Below, piece by piece: positions 52,592 through 61,597 of a DNA stretch of 64,000 nt. The first letter of the stretch is position 1; each line of letters opens with the position of its first letter. Source of the DNA: Sphingomonadaceae bacterium (GTDB taxonomy: Bacteria; Pseudomonadota; Alphaproteobacteria; Sphingomonadales; Sphingomonadaceae); contig JACKLA010000006.1 in NCBI GenBank assembly GCA_024236155.1, forward strand, positions 44,017 through 108,016, in the 5' to 3' direction. The position numbers and the translations under genes are program-made. The notes under the pieces were generated by a model. That model saw only the letters and a list, made by a program, of their open reading frames with translations. It had not been told where the DNA came from and searched no databases.

Positions 52592-53326
52592 TCACTCCAG
52601 CACCTCCCCAACCCACTCCGGCACCAGTTCCCCCGCCTTGCCCTGTCGGCTCTCATGGAACCAGTGCGAGCCTTCGCTGCGTTCGAGGTTGAGCTCCAGC
52701 GTCCTCACACCCAGCTCCCTTGCGTCGCGCACGAAGCCTGCCGCCGGATAGACCGCGCCCGAGGTGCCGATGCTGACGAACAGGTCTGCACTGCGCAGCG
52801 CGCCATAGATGCGATCCATCTGGTAGGGCATTTCGCCGAACCACACGACATCGGGGCGTAGCGTCGGGGCCTGGCACACCGGGCATGGCGGGCGGCCCGC
52901 TTCTTCATTGGCGCTCATGGGTGCATCCCATGGCGAGCGCATCTCGCAGGAAGTGCACAGCGCGCTTTTTAGCTCGCCATGCATATGCAGCACGCGCCCC
53001 TTTTCGAGCCCAATTTGCGCACCGGCCCGTTCGTGCAGGTCGTCGACATTCTGCGTCACGATCAGCAGATCGCCCGCGAACTCCGCATCAAGCCGGGCCA
53101 GCGCCTTATGCGCCGCATTGGGCTCGACCCCGGTCAGCGCCGCCCGCCGCATATCGTAAAAACCGAGCACAAGGTCCGGATCGCGCGCAAAGCCTTCGGG
53201 TGTTGCGACATCCTCAACCCGGTGCTGTTCCCACAGCCCGCCCGCGCTGCGAAACGTGTCGATCCCGCTTTCAGCGGATATCCCCGCACCGGTCAGGATG
53301 ACGATACTCGATGGCTTCCGATTCAA
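52592..53326 (-). CDS. cobB: Sirtuin NAD-dependent protein deacylase
   Basis: 244 residues from TTG 53326 with GGAGG 6 bases upstream; longer frames run through a repeat. NAD loop VILTGAGISAESGIDTFR, TQNVDDLHERAG, catalytic His in HMHGELKSALC, zinc Cys pairs CTSC and CPVC, and RPDVVWFGEMPY typical of bacterial class III sirtuins. Removes acyl groups from lysines. The Shine-Dalgarno is provided at the border of an inverted repeat shared with the divergent dapB. Confidence 0.93.
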   Translation of the reverse strand: MNRKPSSIVILTGAGISAESGIDTFRSAGGLWEQHRVEDVATPEGFARDPDLVLGFYDMRRAALTGVEPNAAHKALARLDAEFAGDLLIVTQNVDDLHERAGAQIGLEKGRVLHMHGELKSALCTSCEMRSPWDAPMSANEEAGRPPCPVCQAPTLRPDVVWFGEMPYQMDRIYGALRSADLFVSIGTSGAVYPAAGFVRDARELGVRTLELNLERSEGSHWFHESRQGKAGELVPEWVGEVLE

Positions 53327-53335
53327 TGCCCACCT

Positions 53336-53427
53336 CCGTTCGCCCTGAGCTTGTCGAAGGGCGGCTTTTCCTTGTAGCGAGATTTTGAAGAAAGTGCGGG
53401 GCTTCGACAAGCTCGGCGGCGAACGGG
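53336..53427. repeat. Inverted repeat pair between cobB and dapB
   Basis: Arms 53336-53363 and about 53398-53427 are inverted copies of a palindrome containing CTGAGCTTGTCGAAGGG, a dispersed Sphingomonadales/Proteobacteria repeat. It occupies nearly the whole gap between the divergent start codons and so lies in both leaders. Confidence 0.75.
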
Positions 53428-53435
53428 AAACTGGC

Positions 53436-54164
53436 GTGGCAAGAATAGGAATAATCGGCAGCGAGGGACGCATGGGCCATGCGCTGGCAGCGGCTGTGGC
53501 CGATGCGGGGCATGAACTCGCAGGCGGTATTGACAAGGGCGGCGATGTCGCCAGCCTTGCCGACCGCAGCGACGCATTGGTCGATTTCTCCGCTCCGGCT
53601 GCGCTCGATGGCAATCTGCATGCGGCCATAGGGGCGGGCATCCCGATCCTTGTCGGCACAACCGGGCTGGAGGATCGCCATCACACGATGATCGAAACCG
53701 CCGCCCGCGCCGTGCCGGTTTTGCAGACCGGCAACACCTCGCTCGGCGTCACGCTGCTTGCCCATCTGGTGCAGCAAGCGGCCAGCAGGCTGGGCGAGGA
53801 CTGGGACATCGAAATAATCGAGATGCACCACCGGATGAAAGTCGACGCCCCATCGGGCACGGCCAAGCTGCTGGGGGAGGCCGCCGCGAAAGGTCGCGGA
53901 ATCGATCTTGCCAGCCACATCGAAAGCGGGCGGGACGGGCTGATCGGTGCGCGCACCAAAGGGGCGATCGGCTTTGCCGCGCTGCGCGGCGGTACGGTTG
54001 CAGGAGAACACAGCGTCATCCTGGCGGGCGACGAGGAACGGATAACCCTTGCACATAGCGCCGAGAACCGCATGATATTCGCCCGCGGCGCGGTCAGGGG
54101 GGCGCAATGGCTTATCGGGAAACAGCCGGGACGGTACCGGATGGAGGATGTGCTCGAGCTGTGA
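53436..54164 (+). CDS. dapB: 4-hydroxy-tetrahydrodipicolinate reductase
   Basis: 242 residues from GTG 53436 (VARIGIIGSEGRMG); the frame upstream runs into a repeat. NAD(P)H loop GSEGRMGHALAAA, VGTTGLEDRH, the active-site EMHHRMKVDAPSGTA with catalytic His and Lys, and terminal RGAVRGAQWLIGKQPGRY. Lysine and diaminopimelate synthesis. Its stop overlaps the next gene by four bases. dapE is about 5 kb away in this window. Confidence 0.96.
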   Translation: MARIGIIGSEGRMGHALAAAVADAGHELAGGIDKGGDVASLADRSDALVDFSAPAALDGNLHAAIGAGIPILVGTTGLEDRHHTMIETAARAVPVLQTGNTSLGVTLLAHLVQQAASRLGEDWDIEIIEMHHRMKVDAPSGTAKLLGEAAAKGRGIDLASHIESGRDGLIGARTKGAIGFAALRGGTVAGEHSVILAGDEERITLAHSAENRMIFARGAVRGAQWLIGKQPGRYRMEDVLEL

Positions 54165-54694
54165 GCAAGCTTTCCGCCTCCGCATGCCGCTGGCGCGAGG
54201 ATGGTGGCGGCGAGGCGGCGGGAGCACGCTCGCTCGCCTTTATCGCCGAGCTCGGCATCCCGGTCCGGCTGCGGCAGGAGAGCGACGATTTCACCCAGCC
54301 GATCACCGGCCTCGCGATCTGCGATGGCGGGGTGGTGATCGACCCCAAAGTGGAAATCTGGCCGGGCGACCTGCTGCATGAGGCGGGCCATATCGCCGTG
54401 GTCGAGGGTGAACGCCGCCCCACGCTGGGCGCGCTCGAACCCGATCAGGACGAAGAATATATGGCCATCGCCTGGTCCTATGCCGCCGCGAAAATTTGCG
54501 ATGTCGGCCTGCGCGAGCTGTTCCATGCCGAAGGATACAAGGGCAGCTATGAATTCGCCCGCACTTGCTATGCCACCGGGCAATTCGTCGGGGCCGACGG
54601 GCTGGCGGCGCATGGCATGACCATGCTCGATCTCTCCCGTGCGCTGGCGACGGGGGTACCAAGCTATCCCAACATGATCCGCTGGCTGCGCTGA
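54161..54694 (+). CDS. Hypothetical protein with HEAGH metallopeptidase-like motif
   Basis: 177 residues from GTG 54161, overlapping the dapB stop (GTGA). Soluble, with no signal. LLHEAGHIAV at about residues 71-80 offers a zinc-binding HExxH (His73, Glu74, His77), followed by EDEEYMAIAWSYAAAKICD-type acidic segments (DQDEEYMAIAWS). No family recognised; a peptidase function is only suggested by the motif. Likely cotranscribed with dapB, the channel and nth. Confidence 0.72.
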   Translation: MSKLSASACRWREDGGGEAAGARSLAFIAELGIPVRLRQESDDFTQPITGLAICDGGVVIDPKVEIWPGDLLHEAGHIAVVEGERRPTLGALEPDQDEEYMAIAWSYAAAKICDVGLRELFHAEGYKGSYEFARTCYATGQFVGADGLAAHGMTMLDLSRALATGVPSYPNMIRWLR

Positions 54695-54702
54695 GGAGAA
54701 TG

Positions 54703-55587
54703 ATGATCGGCCTGCGCAAATATCTCCACCACCAGCTGTTCGAAGGGGCCGAGTTCGACGGGCGGCTGACCCTGCTCAACCGGCTACTGGTGCTGGTGAT
54801 CCTGCTCGCGGTGGCAACCGCCGCGCTGGCCACGGAGCCGACGATTTCCGAACGCTGGCATCATTACCTCGTGCTGGCAGAGGCGGTGTTCGGGGCGATC
54901 TTCCTGCTCGAATATATCGCCCGCATCTATGCCGCAGCCGAAGAGCCGGGGCCGGAATCGGCATGGAAAAAACGCTGGCGTTTCATGCGGTCATGGCTTG
55001 GCCTGATCGACCTGCTGGTGGTGCTCTCCACCCTGCTGCCGCTGACAACCGCCGATGCCGCCATGCTGCGCACCGTGCGCCTGCTGCGGGTGGTGGCGGT
55101 GATGAAGTTCGGCCGGTTCTCGCGCGCGATCATGGAGGTGTGGGGCGCGGTGAAAGACCGGGGGGACGATTTGCTCGTCACCGCCGCGCTGGCGCTGGTG
55201 CTCCTGCTGTTCGGCGCGACCGCGCTCTATATGGCGGAGGGGCATATCCAGCCGGATGAATTCGGCAGCATCCCGCGCGCGCTGTGGTGGTCGATCATCA
55301 CACTGACCACGGTCGGTTATGGCGATGCCGCGCCGATCACCCCGCTGGGCAAGGTCTTCGCCTCTATGGTCGCCCTGTCGGGCATTGCGCTGGTCGCCAT
55401 GCCGACCGGCATTATTGCCGCCGCCTTCTCCGAAGCGATGCAGCGCCGCCGTGACCAGCGGATCGAGGAAATGCGCGCGCATCTTGAACGGCTCGACCAG
55501 GTCGACGAGAAGGTCGAGGCCAAGATCGCCGCGCTCGAACGCACGAGCCAGCAGAAGCCCCAGGGACGCCCGACCTCAAAGAAATGA
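54703..55587 (+). CDS. Voltage-gated-type potassium channel
   Basis: 294 residues; ATG 54703 fits the GGAG spacing better than ATG 54700. Six membrane segments: the S4-like LRTVRLLRVVAVMKFGRFSR carries spaced positive charges. The pore loop holds the filter TLTTVGYGDAAP, followed by S6 (FASMVALSGIALVAMPTGII). The C-terminal tail is a charged coiled coil (RDQRIEEMRAHLERLDQVDE). Overlaps nth by four bases. Confidence 0.92.
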   Translation: MIGLRKYLHHQLFEGAEFDGRLTLLNRLLVLVILLAVATAALATEPTISERWHHYLVLAEAVFGAIFLLEYIARIYAAAEEPGPESAWKKRWRFMRSWLGLIDLLVVLSTLLPLTTADAAMLRTVRLLRVVAVMKFGRFSRAIMEVWGAVKDRGDDLLVTAALALVLLLFGATALYMAEGHIQPDEFGSIPRALWWSIITLTTVGYGDAAPITPLGKVFASMVALSGIALVAMPTGIIAAAFSEAMQRRRDQRIEEMRAHLERLDQVDEKVEAKIAALERTSQQKPQGRPTSKK

Positions 55588-56234
55588 CCAAAGACCAGAT
55601 CTTCGAATTCTTCCGCCGGCTGGCGGAGGACAATCCTGAGCCGGAGACCGAGCTGGAATATGGCAATGCCTACCAGCTGGTGGTGGCGGTCGCGCTGTCG
55701 GCGCAGGCGACCGATGTCGGGGTGAACAAGGCGACCCGCGCGCTGTTTCGCGCAGTCGAGACGCCGCAGGCGATGCTCGAACTGGGCGAGGAGGGGTTGA
55801 AGGATCACATCAAGACCATCGGCCTGTTCAATTCCAAGGCGAAGAATGTGATCGCGCTGAGCCAGCTGCTGGTCGACGAATATGGCGGCGAGGTGCCCGA
55901 CACGCGCGAAGACCTCGTCCGCCTGCCGGGCGTCGGGCGCAAGACGGCCAATGTCGTGCTCAACTGCTGGTTCGGGCAGGAAACCTTCGCGGTCGACACC
56001 CATATCTTCCGCGTCGGCAACCGCACCGGCCTCGCCAAGGGCAAGACCCCCGATCATGTCGAGGCAAAACTGGAAAAGCGCGTGCCCCAGCCCTTCCGGC
56101 TAGGCGCGCATCACTGGCTGATCCTTCACGGACGTTACGTGTGCAAGGCGCGGACGCCGGAGTGCTGGCGGTGCAAGGTGGCGGATTTGTGCAGCTTTCG
56201 GAAGAAGGTGCTGGAGAAGCCGAAAGGGCGTTAG
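55584..56234 (+). CDS. nth: Endonuclease III
   Basis: 216 residues. DNA glycosylase/AP lyase for oxidised pyrimidines. HhH with catalytic Lys in LSAQATDVGVNKATRALF, and LPGVGRKTANVVLNCWF followed by FAVDTHIFRV with the catalytic Asp. The 4Fe-4S loop has C-x6-C-x2-C-x5-C (CKARTPECWRCKVADLC). Translationally coupled to the potassium channel gene. Confidence 0.97.
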   Translation: MTKDQIFEFFRRLAEDNPEPETELEYGNAYQLVVAVALSAQATDVGVNKATRALFRAVETPQAMLELGEEGLKDHIKTIGLFNSKAKNVIALSQLLVDEYGGEVPDTREDLVRLPGVGRKTANVVLNCWFGQETFAVDTHIFRVGNRTGLAKGKTPDHVEAKLEKRVPQPFRLGAHHWLILHGRYVCKARTPECWRCKVADLCSFRKKVLEKPKGR

Positions 56235-56698
56235 GCTTTCGGATCGTCCACTCCGATCAACCCGAGATCCTCCCATTCGACAACCCGATCGACCAACACA
56301 AGACCATCCGACAGGCCCATATGTCCGTAACCCTGTAGCGGCTTGTGATCCATATCCTTCGCACTACGAGCGACAATCTTCAGCTGATAAGCGTGCCCAT
56401 ATTGCGGTTCAAATTCTGGCGGCGTCACTGAAATCGCGTCAAAGTCCAGCCAGACGCGCTTGTCGGCAGACCCGTGGACCGTGGCATCCTGAGCATTTTC
56501 GTAGAATGCCGAGCTCTCAAACTGATTCACCCAAACGCCGGAGATTTCTCGTGGTTCGGTCAAATCGACGCATTGGCGATATCCGCGATGCACCATGGTG
56601 GTGACCCCACCGACCACCTCTTCGGTCCAGCAATCGTCCGCCGCTTCCCTGTCGCTTGAAGAGACGCTGGCAGCGAGCAGCAAGAACAGGGCGTGCAT
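56231..56698 (-). CDS. Hypothetical small exported protein
   Basis: 155 residues with a short hydrophobic N-terminus (MHALFLLLAASVSSS) suggesting a signal peptide. Two Cys (DDCWTEE, RQCVDL) may form a disulfide. Beta-rich core: YGHAYQLKIVARS, LSDGLVLVDRVVEW. No family recognised. The end overlaps the nth stop by four bases on the opposite strand. Confidence 0.68.
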   Translation of the reverse strand: MHALFLLLAASVSSSDREAADDCWTEEVVGGVTTMVHRGYRQCVDLTEPREISGVWVNQFESSAFYENAQDATVHGSADKRVWLDFDAISVTPPEFEPQYGHAYQLKIVARSAKDMDHKPLQGYGHMGLSDGLVLVDRVVEWEDLGLIGVDDPKA

Positions 56699-56776
56699 CG
56701 AATTTCCTCCACAATTTCAGATAGGTTCACCTGAATTCCGTGAATCTTGCATGAACAGATGAATTATGACCAGGGA

Positions 56777-58033
56777 TCAAACATCGTCCGCCGAGATCAT
56801 CTCCGCTGTGTCGATCTCACCCGTCATCACCGCCACCGTGGTTGCCACCGCCGCGTCGCCGGTGACGTTGGTGGTGGTGCGCATCATGTCCATGATCCGA
56901 TCGATCCCGGCGACCAGCGCGATGGTTTCAAGCGGCACGCCGACCGCGCCGAACACCAGCACCATCATGATCAGGCCCGACCCCGGTATGCCCGCCGCGC
57001 CAATCGCGCCGAGGGTGCCGAGCACCGAGATCGTCACATAGTCCGCCATGTCGAGTTGCACGCCGAACGCCTGCGCGCCGAACAGCGTCGCCAGGCCGAG
57101 ATACATCGCGGTGCCGTTCATATTGATCGTCGCGCCGAGACTGATGACGAAGCTGGCGACCGAATTGCTGATCCCGAGGTTGCGCTCTGCCGCGCGCAGC
57201 GTGACTGGCAAGGTCGCGTTCGAGCTGGCGGTCGAATAGCTGACCGCAATCGGGTCGACGATGCCGCGGAAGAAGGCGATCACCGGCAGCCGGGCGATGA
57301 ACTTGATCATCCCGGCATAGATGATCCCGATGATCAGCAGGCAGCCGAGATAATTGAGCAGCACCAGCTGACCCAGCGCCGCCAGCGCATTTGTGCCGAG
57401 CGTACCCGATACCCACGCCATCAGCGCGAAGACGCCGAACGGGGTCAGCTCCATCACCACCATGGTGACCTTCTGCATCACCACGCTGCCACTCTCGAAG
57501 ATGGTGAGGACGGGCTTGCCCTCTTCCTTCGCCATCAGGATGCCGATCCCGATCAGCAGCGAGAAGACGATCAGCGGCAGGACGTTGACATCCGCCATCA
57601 CCTGGACCGGGCTGTCAGGCACAATGTCGAGGATCATGTCCTTGAAGCTTTGCGCGTTTTCCTGCCGGTCCTGCGCCTTTTCCAGCGCGCTCTGGTCGAG
57701 GGCCATCGAACGCCCGTCAATCCCGCTGCCGGGTTTGAGGAAAGTCCCCAGCGCCAGCCCGAGCCACACTGCAATCTGCCCGGTCACCACGAACAGCAGC
57801 ATCGCGCGCCAGCCGACGCTGCCGAGCTTGCGCAAATCGCCGATGCTGGCGACACCCGCGACGAGGCTGAAGAAGATCAGCGGGACGACCAGCATCTTGA
57901 TGAAGGCGATGAAGATATCGCCGACAATCTTGATGCTCTCCGCCCCCGGCCCCCAGATGAGGCCCGTGGCGATGCCGAGGATGAGCGCGGCGATAACCCG
58001 CTGCCACAATGGAATTGCAAACCAGGCGCGCAT
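56777..58033 (-). CDS. Dicarboxylate/amino acid:cation symporter (DAACS family)
   Basis: 418 residues from ATG 58033 (GGGGAGG upstream). Family signatures of the glutamate/aspartate transporter fold: SSNATLPVTLRAAE, GATINMNGTAMYLGLAT, the hairpin-2 GAAGIPGSGLIMMVLVF and the terminal DRIMDMMRTTTNVTGD. Imports acidic amino acids or dicarboxylates with sodium or protons. Starts 16 bases after dapE ends, so likely cotranscribed. Confidence 0.95.
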   Translation of the reverse strand: MRAWFAIPLWQRVIAALILGIATGLIWGPGAESIKIVGDIFIAFIKMLVVPLIFFSLVAGVASIGDLRKLGSVGWRAMLLFVVTGQIAVWLGLALGTFLKPGSGIDGRSMALDQSALEKAQDRQENAQSFKDMILDIVPDSPVQVMADVNVLPLIVFSLLIGIGILMAKEEGKPVLTIFESGSVVMQKVTMVVMELTPFGVFALMAWVSGTLGTNALAALGQLVLLNYLGCLLIIGIIYAGMIKFIARLPVIAFFRGIVDPIAVSYSTASSNATLPVTLRAAERNLGISNSVASFVISLGATINMNGTAMYLGLATLFGAQAFGVQLDMADYVTISVLGTLGAIGAAGIPGSGLIMMVLVFGAVGVPLETIALVAGIDRIMDMMRTTTNVTGDAAVATTVAVMTGEIDTAEMISADDV

Positions 58034-58049
58034 TGGGCGACCCTCCCCT

Positions 58050-59189
58050 TCAGTTTCCTCCAAGCGCCGCCTTTGCGATCGCTGTATAGATACGGCTTAG
58101 ACTATCGAGGTCGGCCATGGCCACCGCTTCGTCGGTCTTGTGCATGGTTGCGTTGGTGAGGCCGAATTCGATCACCGGGCAGACGCTGCGCAGGAAGCGC
58201 GCGTCGGAGGTGCCGCCGGTGGTCGATGCCTCCGGCTCGATCCCGGTTTCGGCTTTCACTGCCTGCGCGATGATCTGCGAGAAATCACCCGGCGGAGTAA
58301 GGAACGGCTCGCCCGAGATGATCGGCAGTGCCCTGCCACCGTGCTTTTCCGCGATCGCGCCGACCAGTTCGGATAGCGAAGCGCCCGAATGGCAATCGTT
58401 GAAGCGGATCGAGATGCGCGCCTTGGCGACGGCGGGAATCACATTATGCGCCGGGTTGCCGACTTCGATCTCGGTGATCTCCAGATTGCTCGGCTGGAAC
58501 CAGTCGGTTCCTTCGTCGAGCACCAGCGTGTCCAGTTCGGCCAGCATGGCGACCAGCTTGGGCACCGGGTTGTCGGCCAGGTGCGGATAGGCAACGTGGC
58601 CCTGCGTCCCCTCGACCTCGAGGAAGATATTGACCGAGCCGCGCCGCCCGATCTTCATCATGTCGCCCAGCCGGTTGACGCTGGTCGGTTCGCCGACAAG
58701 GCACAGGTCGGGCTGCTGGCCATTTTCGCCCATCCAGTCGATCAGCGCGCGGGTGCCGTGCAGCGCGGGGCCTTCCTCGTCGCCCGTTATGATAAAGCTG
58801 ATCGTGCCGGCTTCCTGCGGCACATGGCGCACCGCCTCGACCATGCAGGCGATTGCTCCCTTCATGTCGACCGCGCCGCGACCATAGAGCAGTTCACCGC
58901 GCCTCTCCGGCGCGAAGGGCGCGCTGGCCCAGCCATGGCCGGGTGGCACCACGTCGAGGTGACCCGCGAAGGCAAAGTGGCGCGAACCTTCCGGACCTGC
59001 CCTGACAGCAAACAGGTTTTCGACCGGCGCCTCGTCGCTGCCCGCCTCGCCATCGCCGCGCGTGAAGCGGTGGATGTCGAACCCCAATGGCGCGAGCAGT
59101 GCCTCCATCACGTCGAACACGAGGCCCGTCGCGGGCGTCACGCTGGGGGCGGCGATCAGTTTTTCGGCAAAGTCTATGGCGTCGCTCAT
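58050..59189 (-). CDS. dapE: Succinyl-diaminopimelate desuccinylase
   Basis: 379 residues from ATG 59189 (MSDAIDFAEKLIAAPSVTP). M20 zinc peptidase family: AGHLDVVPPG, LYGRGAVDMKGAIACMV, ITGDEEGPA, SIRFNDCHS and EASTTGGTSDARF, all normal for DapE. Releases LL-diaminopimelate for lysine and peptidoglycan. Divergent from the cupin gene, 53 bases away. Confidence 0.97.
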   Translation of the reverse strand: MSDAIDFAEKLIAAPSVTPATGLVFDVMEALLAPLGFDIHRFTRGDGEAGSDEAPVENLFAVRAGPEGSRHFAFAGHLDVVPPGHGWASAPFAPERRGELLYGRGAVDMKGAIACMVEAVRHVPQEAGTISFIITGDEEGPALHGTRALIDWMGENGQQPDLCLVGEPTSVNRLGDMMKIGRRGSVNIFLEVEGTQGHVAYPHLADNPVPKLVAMLAELDTLVLDEGTDWFQPSNLEITEIEVGNPAHNVIPAVAKARISIRFNDCHSGASLSELVGAIAEKHGGRALPIISGEPFLTPPGDFSQIIAQAVKAETGIEPEASTTGGTSDARFLRSVCPVIEFGLTNATMHKTDEAVAMADLDSLSRIYTAIAKAALGGN

Positions 59190-59242
59190 CGGCTTGGGGG
59201 TAAACCAGCCGGAGCCAACTGACCAGCCGGAGAAATGCGGCC

Positions 59243-59710
59243 ATGCCCAAGCTCGATCTCGACGCCATCCTGCAGACCAACGCCACCGGATATCCCGCAC
59301 CCTTCAGCGATGATGTCGAAGGCCGGTGGTATCGCCGCCTTGCGCCTGCCAGCGGGATGGAGAAGCTGCGCGCAAGCCATGTGGTGCTCAAGCCCGGTGC
59401 ATGGTCGAGCCAGCGCCACTGGCACCGCGAGATCGACGAACTGCTGGTGATGGTCACTGGCGAGGCGGTGCTGGTCGAGGATGATGGCGAAACCACCATC
59501 CGGCCCGGCGACCTCATCGCATGGCCCGCAGGCGAAGAGAACGGCCACCGCCTGCAGAACCGCACCGACAGCGACTGCGTATTCGTGGTTGCCAGCGCGG
59601 GGGAATACGACACCGACAGCGGGGAGTACCCCGATATCGACATGGTGTTCGACCCTGACGGCTATGCCCGCAAGGACGGCACGCGGTATCCGACGAAGCG
59701 GATTGCGTAG
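59243..59710 (+). CDS. Cupin-domain protein
   Basis: 155 residues. Single cupin barrel with KPGAWSSQRHWHREIDE (His, His, Glu ligands) and the second motif PAGEENGHRLQN with the fourth His. The closing part is MVFDPDGYARKDGTRYP. No recognised substrate; cupins bind a metal for dioxygenase, isomerase or sensing roles. Followed directly by a REPIN-like pair that fills the gap to the convergent nuclease. Confidence 0.88.
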   Translation: MPKLDLDAILQTNATGYPAPFSDDVEGRWYRRLAPASGMEKLRASHVVLKPGAWSSQRHWHREIDELLVMVTGEAVLVEDDGETTIRPGDLIAWPAGEENGHRLQNRTDSDCVFVVASAGEYDTDSGEYPDIDMVFDPDGYARKDGTRYPTKRIA

Positions 59711-59715
59711 ATTGC

Positions 59716-59789
59716 GTTCCCGCGAAGGCGGGAACCTCAGGCAGGTTTGCGCTACACCTATTGAGACCCCCGCCTGCGCGGGGGATCAG
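59716..59789. repeat. REPIN-like inverted palindrome pair between cupin and nuclease genes
   Basis: Two hairpins (59716-59745 and 59758-59789), inverted. Same core and inner tail (CTCAGG and its complement) as the pair at 46701. It overlaps the stop codon of the S1/P1 nuclease gene. Confidence 0.75.
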
Positions 59790-60682
59790 GGTATGTCGGC
59801 AAGCGGCCCCGGCGCGAAAGCCTCGTCGAGCAGCCGCGCCATGCGCAATCCCGCCTGCTGCACACGCTGCTGCGACACCGGAATGGCCGCGACGATATCC
59901 TCCTGCGTCAGTGCGGTCTCTCCGGGTAAATCGGTGGCACAGGCATCGGCATCGAAGGCATTGGGATAGACGAAATCGCGTGCCGCCTGCCAGCTTTCGC
60001 GTCCCCAATCCTCCGGCCCGCCAGTGGCAATCGAAGCCTTCTCGGCAGGCGAATAGCGGCGCACCAGCGGCGGATTGGCCGAGGTGATCGCGCGTTCCGC
60101 CAGCGCGCTGTCCCAGATCGAATGGAGGTTCTTGTTCGGCACGATGCCATAGGCGGTCACCCGGTCGTTGCCACCGCGATCGTCCTTGTCGCCCGAATGG
60201 AGCGGCATGTGGATGTCGCCCACGAAATGGACCATGAAGGCCAGCGCCTCCAGCCGCACATTGCCGGGCAGGCTTTCATCGGCGAGGATCCGCAAATTGC
60301 GCTCGATCTGGGCGCGCACGCAATTGCCGCCGCTGCAATTGGCGCGCGGATTATACGGCGTGCAGATCGGCGCGGTCTGGTAATGCCACGATGCGGTATA
60401 GCCCCAGCGCCAGCCCTCGCGCCGCACGCAATCGGGCCAGACCGAAGCATCGGGCAGGCTTGCCAAAGCGCAGTCGGGCGTGCCCAGCTGCGCCTCGTAA
60501 CGCAGCAACTGCCGGATCGCGGCGCGCGTTTCCGGCTTCACATTGGCCAGCGCGATTTCGGCAGTCGTGCGGTGGCCATATTCGCCCCACGCCAGCGCCT
60601 GCGATGGCAGCAGCGCGGTGAACGCCAGCAGCAGCCCTGCAATCAGCCCTGCGGCGTAGTCTCGTATTGTTCGATTACCCAT
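59786..60682 (-). CDS. S1/P1-type zinc nuclease, exported
   Basis: 298 residues from ATG 60682. A signal peptide ends at SQALAW; the mature N-terminal Trp is a zinc ligand in this family. Further ligands: GEYGHRTTAEIA, LEALAFMVHFVGDIHMPLHS (HxxxD) and NLHSIWDSAL. Six Cys probably form disulfides. Degrades single-stranded nucleic acids outside the membrane. The start overlaps the end of the upstream GST gene by 40 bases. Confidence 0.93.
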   Translation of the reverse strand: MGNRTIRDYAAGLIAGLLLAFTALLPSQALAWGEYGHRTTAEIALANVKPETRAAIRQLLRYEAQLGTPDCALASLPDASVWPDCVRREGWRWGYTASWHYQTAPICTPYNPRANCSGGNCVRAQIERNLRILADESLPGNVRLEALAFMVHFVGDIHMPLHSGDKDDRGGNDRVTAYGIVPNKNLHSIWDSALAERAITSANPPLVRRYSPAEKASIATGGPEDWGRESWQAARDFVYPNAFDADACATDLPGETALTQEDIVAAIPVSQQRVQQAGLRMARLLDEAFAPGPLADIP

Positions 60683-61311
60683 TGCTCGTCCTCTGCACCG
60701 GCAATCCATTGTTGCATCCATTCATGTTCCCACAGCGCCTCCATATAGGCTTCGGCAAAGCCCGGCATCTTGAAGCCATAGCTGCGGAAGCGCGAGACGA
60801 CGGGGGCATAAAACACATCGGCCGCGCTGAAAGTGCCGAACAGGAACGGCCCGCCCTGCCCGAAGCGCGCGCGCGCCTCGGCCCATAATTGCAGCACCCG
60901 CACCGTATCGGCCCGTGCATCTTCCGATATCGTCGCGCCTTCGAAGGTCTTGCGGATGTTCATCGGGCATTCGCGGCGCAGCGCGGCGAAGGAACTGTGC
61001 ATTTCGGCAACCATCGATCGCGCCATGCCGCGCGCGGTATCGTCCTTGGGCCAGAAGCGGTCGCGCCCGACCTTGTCGGCACAATATTCGAGGATGGCGA
61101 GGCTGTCCCACACCACGGTGTCGCCATCCCACAGGATCGGCACCTTGCCATGGCTCGGCTGTGTGCCCTGCACTGCCTGCTTGGTTTCCTCCCACTGCTC
61201 GCCGAACATCGGGACGGTGATTTCCTCGAAATGCAGGCCCGACTGCTTGACCGCGAGCCAGCCGCGTAGCGACCAGCTGGAATAGTTCTTGTTGCCGATG
61301 ATCAGCTTCAT
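60643..61311 (-). CDS. Glutathione S-transferase family protein
   Basis: 222 residues from ATG 61311. Thioredoxin-fold N-terminal domain: NKNYSSWSLRGWLAVKQSG with the active-site Ser region, GKVPILWDGDTVVWDSLAI (cis-Pro and glutathione-binding Ser). Helical C-terminal domain: FGTFSAADVFYAPVVSRF with N-capping box. Detoxification or glutathione-dependent chemistry; the substrate is not predictable. Confidence 0.92.
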   Translation of the reverse strand: MKLIIGNKNYSSWSLRGWLAVKQSGLHFEEITVPMFGEQWEETKQAVQGTQPSHGKVPILWDGDTVVWDSLAILEYCADKVGRDRFWPKDDTARGMARSMVAEMHSSFAALRRECPMNIRKTFEGATISEDARADTVRVLQLWAEARARFGQGGPFLFGTFSAADVFYAPVVSRFRSYGFKMPGFAEAYMEALWEHEWMQQWIAGAEDEQWVIEQYETTPQG

Positions 61312-61365
61312 TTGGGGGTCCACCAATGTTGTGACTCCCGCCTAACCGTTCATCATGACGAAGTC

Positions 61366-61531
61366 GAGACTGAACAGATGGACCACACGGACCACTGTCC
61401 AAGGTGGGAAAAGAGCCCCGGATCGAGGAGGCCCGAAGCGCACGAATAGCGGCCCTGAATTCGACCTGTGCGGCGGTTGTGACAGGGTCAGACATCCGCC
61501 AGCCTGTGGCAGATCGCGGCGATGTAGGATA
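61366..61531 (+). repeat. Dispersed intergenic repeat, copy 2
   Basis: Shares ACTGAACAGATGGA, CACTGTCCAAGG, GAAGCG, GAATA, CATCC and ATGTAGGA, in order, with 28525-28664. Lies between divergent GST and hypothetical genes, oriented toward the latter. Confidence 0.7.
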
Positions 61532-61597
61532 ACGTCGTGATTTTCCAAGACCTCACCCAATCGCCTTCGTAACGCTGATAGGCGAGGAGCGGAGACT

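Noticed and set aside
56747..58159. 470-codon frame opposite the symporter
   Set aside because: Shadow; His/Arg/Asp-rich with no family.
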